Assembly: GCA_009663005.1 (NCBI GenBank)
Contig: VIGQ01001891.1
Coordinates: forward strand, 15,001-25,000
Reading direction: 5' to 3'
From: Actinidia chinensis
Taxonomy: Eukaryota; Streptophyta; Magnoliopsida; Ericales; Actinidiaceae
DNA: 10,000 nucleotides
The notes below the pieces were generated by a model that did not search any database, was not told the DNA's origin, and saw nothing but the letters and a program-made list of their open reading frames with translations. Below are positions 7,178 to 10,000 of the stretch, one piece after another (the stretch's first letter is position 1; each line of letters starts with the position of its first letter). The position numbers and the translations under genes are program-made.

Positions 7178-8280
7178 AAGGTAAACTTTGTGTGTTATAT
7201 TCAAACAGGTGGGGCTAACTTAGTTCTTTGATAAAACTTGGGATTCGGTTTGGAACAAGTTCGTGCTAGAGGTCAATTCTTGGGTCTAGCGCGACAAGTC
7301 TTTGGGCTGAGCTTGCAAAGCCTCTCAACTTGATCATCCTGCTGATTAATGTGAGTAAAAAGAAAATAATCAAAAAAATTGATTAAGAGAGACAACATTA
7401 CCATGTCTCATGAAAATAAATTTATTCTTGTCGTAAGGTTGTATTTAACTTCAAGAATTGAGAGAAATGAAAACGTTATAGGAGCTAATTGAACCGTAAA
7501 TTTTTTTAAATTTTTTTCTCAATCTGTGTTGTAAACACTTCTATACGTAAGTAACGTAAGTACAATTTGGTAGTACGAAGTATGAACTCATTTTCTTTCA
7601 AATAACTTTCTTTTATAGGGAGGCCATAGACCCCTCGAGAGAACTATATATTATGCAATGCAACATATTTTTTTATAGGAGGGATTTTCTTTTTTAATCT
7701 TATATCAGTTCATCCCTTTTTAAATTTTTTCTTTCTTTTTTAAAATCAACCTCAAAAAGTATGAAAAATTTTATAATGATAAAAAATTATAATTTTTTTC
7801 TGATCGGGTTTAAAAATAAATTTCGAATCTAATGCGAAGAAGACCAGGTGGGGGAGCACCAAATCCGATTTGAGAAATACGAATCAACCTAATTTGGATT
7901 ATATAAATTTTTGAAAATAAATCAAATTTGTATTAATGAATTCAAATTTATTATATTAGATCTGAATTTTATTCATCTATTGACACATTCACACATGAGT
8001 TAGTCTATATCATATCATTTTTAGCTTACAAATTTCATTACAGAACACATAATAAGTAGTTTGCCACTTCTTGGTGGTTTATAACATTTTCCCCTTGCGG
8101 GTTCTTCGTGTGCGGCGGGGCATGCTAATGCTACATTTGACAAGATAGCTTGTGGGGCCTTTTCGACAATTCACACTTCGGAGTAGAAAATTTCAAACCA
8201 CCAATAGCGATACAACACCAGTTTTTGGAGGGACCAAAAGGCAGCAAACGTCATGGCCGGCATGTGGAGCGCCACCTGAC
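7178..8280. other. Intergenic AT-rich DNA, no gene recognised
   Basis: No coding region is supported. AAAAAATTATAATTTTTT (7781-7798) is a perfect 18-bp palindrome of A and T only, probably compositional. 7860-7970 contains several overlapping AAATTTG/CAAATTT words giving weak dyad symmetry. The long frame starting at 8152 has no recognisable protein motif before it enters the CT-rich leader. Confidence 0.4.
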
Positions 8281-8313
8281 TCTCTCTCTAAGCTAGACTT
8301 CCCTCCGCCTGAG

Positions 8314-8352
8314 TCCCTCTCTCTCTCCTCTCTCTCTCTCTTCTCCCCCTCC
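8314..8352 (+). repeat. CT-rich tract, possible 5' leader
   Basis: An almost pure pyrimidine stretch of CT and CCT units ending CTCCCCCTCCCATCA immediately before an ATG. Such tracts are typical of plant core promoters and 5' UTRs (Y patches), which supports a transcription unit starting here on the + strand. Confidence 0.6.
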
Positions 8353-8357
8353 CATCA

Positions 8358-8498
8358 ATGTCTTCCGCATCGAGGTCTCTACGATCACACCATCTCGACT
8401 TTCCGCGCTCGCGAAACCTCGCAACCTCCGCCGTCAGCGGCGGGCGAAGGTGGCGGAACTCGGCCCAAGACTCCGTCAAAGCCGCCTATTCTCCGTGA
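8358..8498 (+). CDS. Short unrecognised ORF, possible first coding exon of a second gene
   Basis: Starting at the first ATG after the CT-rich leader, 46 codons begin MSSASRSLRS and continue with LATSAVSGGRRWRNSA before TGA. The first ~13 residues are rich in Ser, Arg, Leu and Ala with no acidic residue, the composition of an organelle-targeting presequence. GC content is much higher than in the surroundings, and all three + frames stay Arg/Pro/Ser-rich to ~8550. The stop may be an indel artefact like those in the NAC locus. A CAG|GTATAA donor-like site ends at 8597, so the exon might run to there in another frame. I do not recognise the protein; a GC-rich leader without a real product is also possible. 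Confidence 0.3.
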   Translation: MSSASRSLRSHHLDFPRSRNLATSAVSGGRRWRNSAQDSVKAAYSP

Positions 8499-8597
8499 CC
8501 TCGGCCTCCTCCCCGTCGACGCGGGCCTCTGACCGCCCGATTAGAGCAAAGCCCAAGAGAATGTGACCGTTTACAGTCCGGTTTCGGCCTCTCCCAG

Positions 8598-9009
8598 GTA
8601 TAAACAAGTTGTGCCCTTCCTTGATTGGTCTGCATTTAGCGCTGGTGACTCTGAGTAGAGTTGGTTCTTGGTTTTTAGGGTTCTTGGTTTGTAATAGTTT
8701 TTGAAATTGTTGTTTTGAGCGTGCTAGGGAGATTAACAAAGGGTGCGAGATTGCTTGGTAATGCCCGATGGCGATTGTACAGTTCGGATGAGTACAAACC
8801 TAGCATTGCTTATGGGTTTTGGTTTAGTTGAATTCTTTTTCTATCTTCTCTTACTTTCCCCATGTAAATTTATATATTTGTATGTGTTCTGTGTGGTTTC
8901 AACGAGTTTTTTGCTACTGTGGAAGAAGGAAGAAGATTGGATCTTCTGCATTCCTTTTGGATATAAACCTCTATGATTACCATGTCCAAGTTTTTTTTGA
9001 TCAACACTG
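8598..9009 (+). other. Possible 5' intron of the downstream transcription unit
   Basis: Begins with GTATAA after CTCCCAG and is T-rich, with a GGTTCTTGGTTT repeat of period 16 (8663-8674, 8679-8690). It includes a short stretch from 8721 readable as LGRLTKGARLLGNARW, ending near AGTTCGGATGAG, which resembles a basic targeting-type peptide but cannot be tied to a family. No supported exon follows within the window. Confidence 0.3.
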
Positions 9010-9163
9010 CTACAGTCCGAAAAATTTGGACCAAGAAAATTTTCCGAATTCAAATTGAATGTTTCAGATTCACTTGGTTATTCAGGATACACACGCTCAA
9101 GTTAAACTAAACCATTCAGTTTCATTTCCGAAAACTTTTCTTGGTCCGATTCTGGGACCGTAG
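9010..9163. repeat. 154-bp foldback (long imperfect hairpin)
   Basis: The left arm 9010-9076 pairs with the right arm 9098-9163 around a 21-nt loop. The inner 49 bp of the left arm (from 9028) match the reverse complement of the right arm at 41 positions with one 1-nt bulge, including a perfect 12-bp block, GGACCAAGAAAA facing TTTTCTTGGTCC (9136-9147). The outer ends also pair (CTACAGTCC at 9010-9018 with GGACCGTAG at 9155-9163). This could be a MITE-type foldback element or a precursor-like RNA hairpin; no clear target-site duplication flanks it. Confidence 0.75.
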
Positions 9164-9218
9164 GGTTTCTCTCTTTTTTGATTCTTGGTTATTGTATGCT
9201 TTTTTTTCTTTCTTTCTT

Positions 9219-9219
9219 C

Positions 9220-9251
<32 letters not shown>

Positions 9252-9256
9252 TCTTT
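9219..9256. repeat. Compound triplet microsatellite (TTG, CTG, CTT)
   Basis: A run of TTG units changes to four to five CTG units and then to CTT. Any Leu-rich reading frame across it is low-complexity translation rather than a protein. Confidence 0.85.
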
Positions 9257-9302
9257 TGTTTTTCTTAATATGCCCTTGTAATTGGATCTTAGTTAAACTG
9301 AA

Positions 9303-9377
9303 CTCTCTCTCTCTCTCTCTCTCCCACACCCACCCACCCCCCACACCCACACCCACCCACCCCACCACCACCACCAG
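9303..9377. repeat. (CT)10 microsatellite fused to a C-rich CCCA/CCA tract
   Basis: Ten CT units (9303-9322) run into CCCACACCCACCCACC-type repeats and end in CCACCACCACCACC. On the minus strand this is a G-rich tract with many GGG runs, able in principle to form a G-quadruplex; the + strand could form an i-motif. Confidence 0.85.
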
Positions 9378-9517
9378 TGGACAATGATCATGCCTCTTTG
9401 GTCTTGGTTGTGTGCGTAATTCATTTCAGCTAAATTTAAGTTCATTTTGTGCTAAATGTGCTTTGTGACGATGTTTTTAGGTATCTAATGAATTCTGTAT
9501 TTAATTTGGAGTAGGAT

Positions 9518-9668
9518 TCTAAATCACGGTATTGGTGACAGTATCGGTATCGGTGATACAACCCTATATCGGCTAATATCGAACAAGATTGGTTGATATT
9601 TACTAAAATACCGGAAATGAAGGGCCAAAATCCCTACGTAACATATCGATTGGTATTTTAAACGTTGA
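9518..9668. repeat. TATCG-rich block, degenerate dispersed repeat
   Basis: TATCG occurs at 9542, 9548, 9567, 9577 and 9644, within a stretch opening TTCTAAATCACGGTATTGG and closing GATTGGTATTTTAAACG. Blocks of GTATCGG/GATATCGG bounded by TCTAAA or TTTAAA sequences are a recurrent dispersed repeat type in plant genomes (recalled, not searched). No coding. Confidence 0.5.
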
Positions 9669-9779
9669 TTTGGAAAGTTTGCTTTACTTTATATTTTCTT
9701 GTAACACCTGGTGAGCCCGTTCTTCAACTATCTTGCTTTTATTCCGTGAGAGATTACTCTCTACTCTCTGCGCCTTAAA

Positions 9780-9848
9780 CAAGGTTCTAAAAAATCGCTA
9801 GCGGTAATCGGGGGCGGCCGGGGAGGGGAGGGGAAGAGGGAGGGGGGG
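9780..9848 (+). repeat. CAAGGTTCTAAAAAATCG motif leading into a G-quadruplex-capable tract
   Basis: 9780-9797 is followed by GCTAGCGG and then G5 (9810-9814), G4 (9820-9823), G4 (9825-9828), G4 (9830-9833), G3 (9838-9840) and G7 (9842-9848), with loops of at most 6 nt. This satisfies the usual four-run G-quadruplex pattern several times over. The opening motif resembles the TTCTAAATC opening of the TATCG block, so it may be another copy of a related dispersed repeat. Confidence 0.6.
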
Positions 9849-10000
9849 ATTACAAGAAGAAAACGGGGGGTTAGGAGGGAAAGAATGTAAAGTCCAATAA
9901 TAGCATAGGGGAGGGGAAAGTGGGTGCACAGGGATGAGAAGAACTACAGGGGGTGGAAGGGAAGAGAGAGAAAAAATTGAAGAAAGGAGCAGAGCGATAA
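9849..10000. other. Purine-rich low-complexity sequence to the window edge
   Basis: The + strand is mostly G and A (GGGG, GAGAGAGA and GAAGAAA words), with no ORF or recognised element. It may be low-complexity repeat continuing from the G-rich block, or the pyrimidine-rich leader of a minus-strand gene beyond the edge; the window does not decide. Confidence 0.4.

Noticed and set aside
7781..7798. Perfect 18-bp A/T palindrome as a regulatory site or terminator
   Set aside because: It consists only of A and T in a very A/T-rich stretch and is readily explained by composition.
8743..9058. Hydrophobic 76-77-codon + strand ORFs
   Set aside because: T-rich intron-like DNA gives Phe/Leu-rich frames by composition; two frames overlap and one runs into the foldback. 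No family motif.
9178..9387. Leu-rich + strand ORF resembling a membrane segment
   Set aside because: It is a translation of TTG/CTG/CTT and CT/CCCA microsatellites; low complexity in both strands.

Overview
This is nuclear DNA from a land plant, probably a dicot or basal angiosperm. It is AT-rich and gene-poor, with simple-sequence tracts and a three-exon NAC transcription-factor locus whose introns are in the usual places. No prokaryotic features were seen (no operons, Shine-Dalgarno sites or CRISPR).

Layout: 1-3054 is AT-rich intergenic DNA with a diverged ~100-bp tandem duplication and small hairpins. 3055-3480 is a long degenerate GGT/GGA-rich tract. 3481-4200 is intergenic. 4250-6070 is one complete gene structure on the + strand: G-box/ABRE, TATA box, GA-rich 5' leader, exon 1, intron 1, exon 2, intron 2, exon 3 and 3' UTR. 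It encodes an ATAF1-subgroup NAC protein. About 6960-7177 resembles the R/U5 part of an LTR retrotransposon, apparently a solo or truncated LTR. 7178-8280 shows nothing recognisable. 8281-8600 is a CT-rich leader with a short Arg/Ser-rich ORF and a possible splice donor, perhaps the start of a second gene. 8600-10000 looks intronic or intergenic: a ~154-bp foldback, compound microsatellites, a TATCG-rich dispersed-repeat block, and a G-rich block at the right edge.

The main observation is the NAC locus. The total exon length (~857 nt, ~285 codons) matches the family, and three of four splice sites, the promoter elements and the last codons are intact. Yet the reading frame changes many times. 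Most changes I can place are single-base indels, many in homopolymer runs, and several premature stops exist only because of them. The start codon and first splice donor also look damaged. It is therefore either a recently decayed, unprocessed NAC pseudogene or a working gene in a poorly polished long-read assembly. If the latter, other apparent lesions in the window are also suspect. I see no evidence for a new multi-gene system here.
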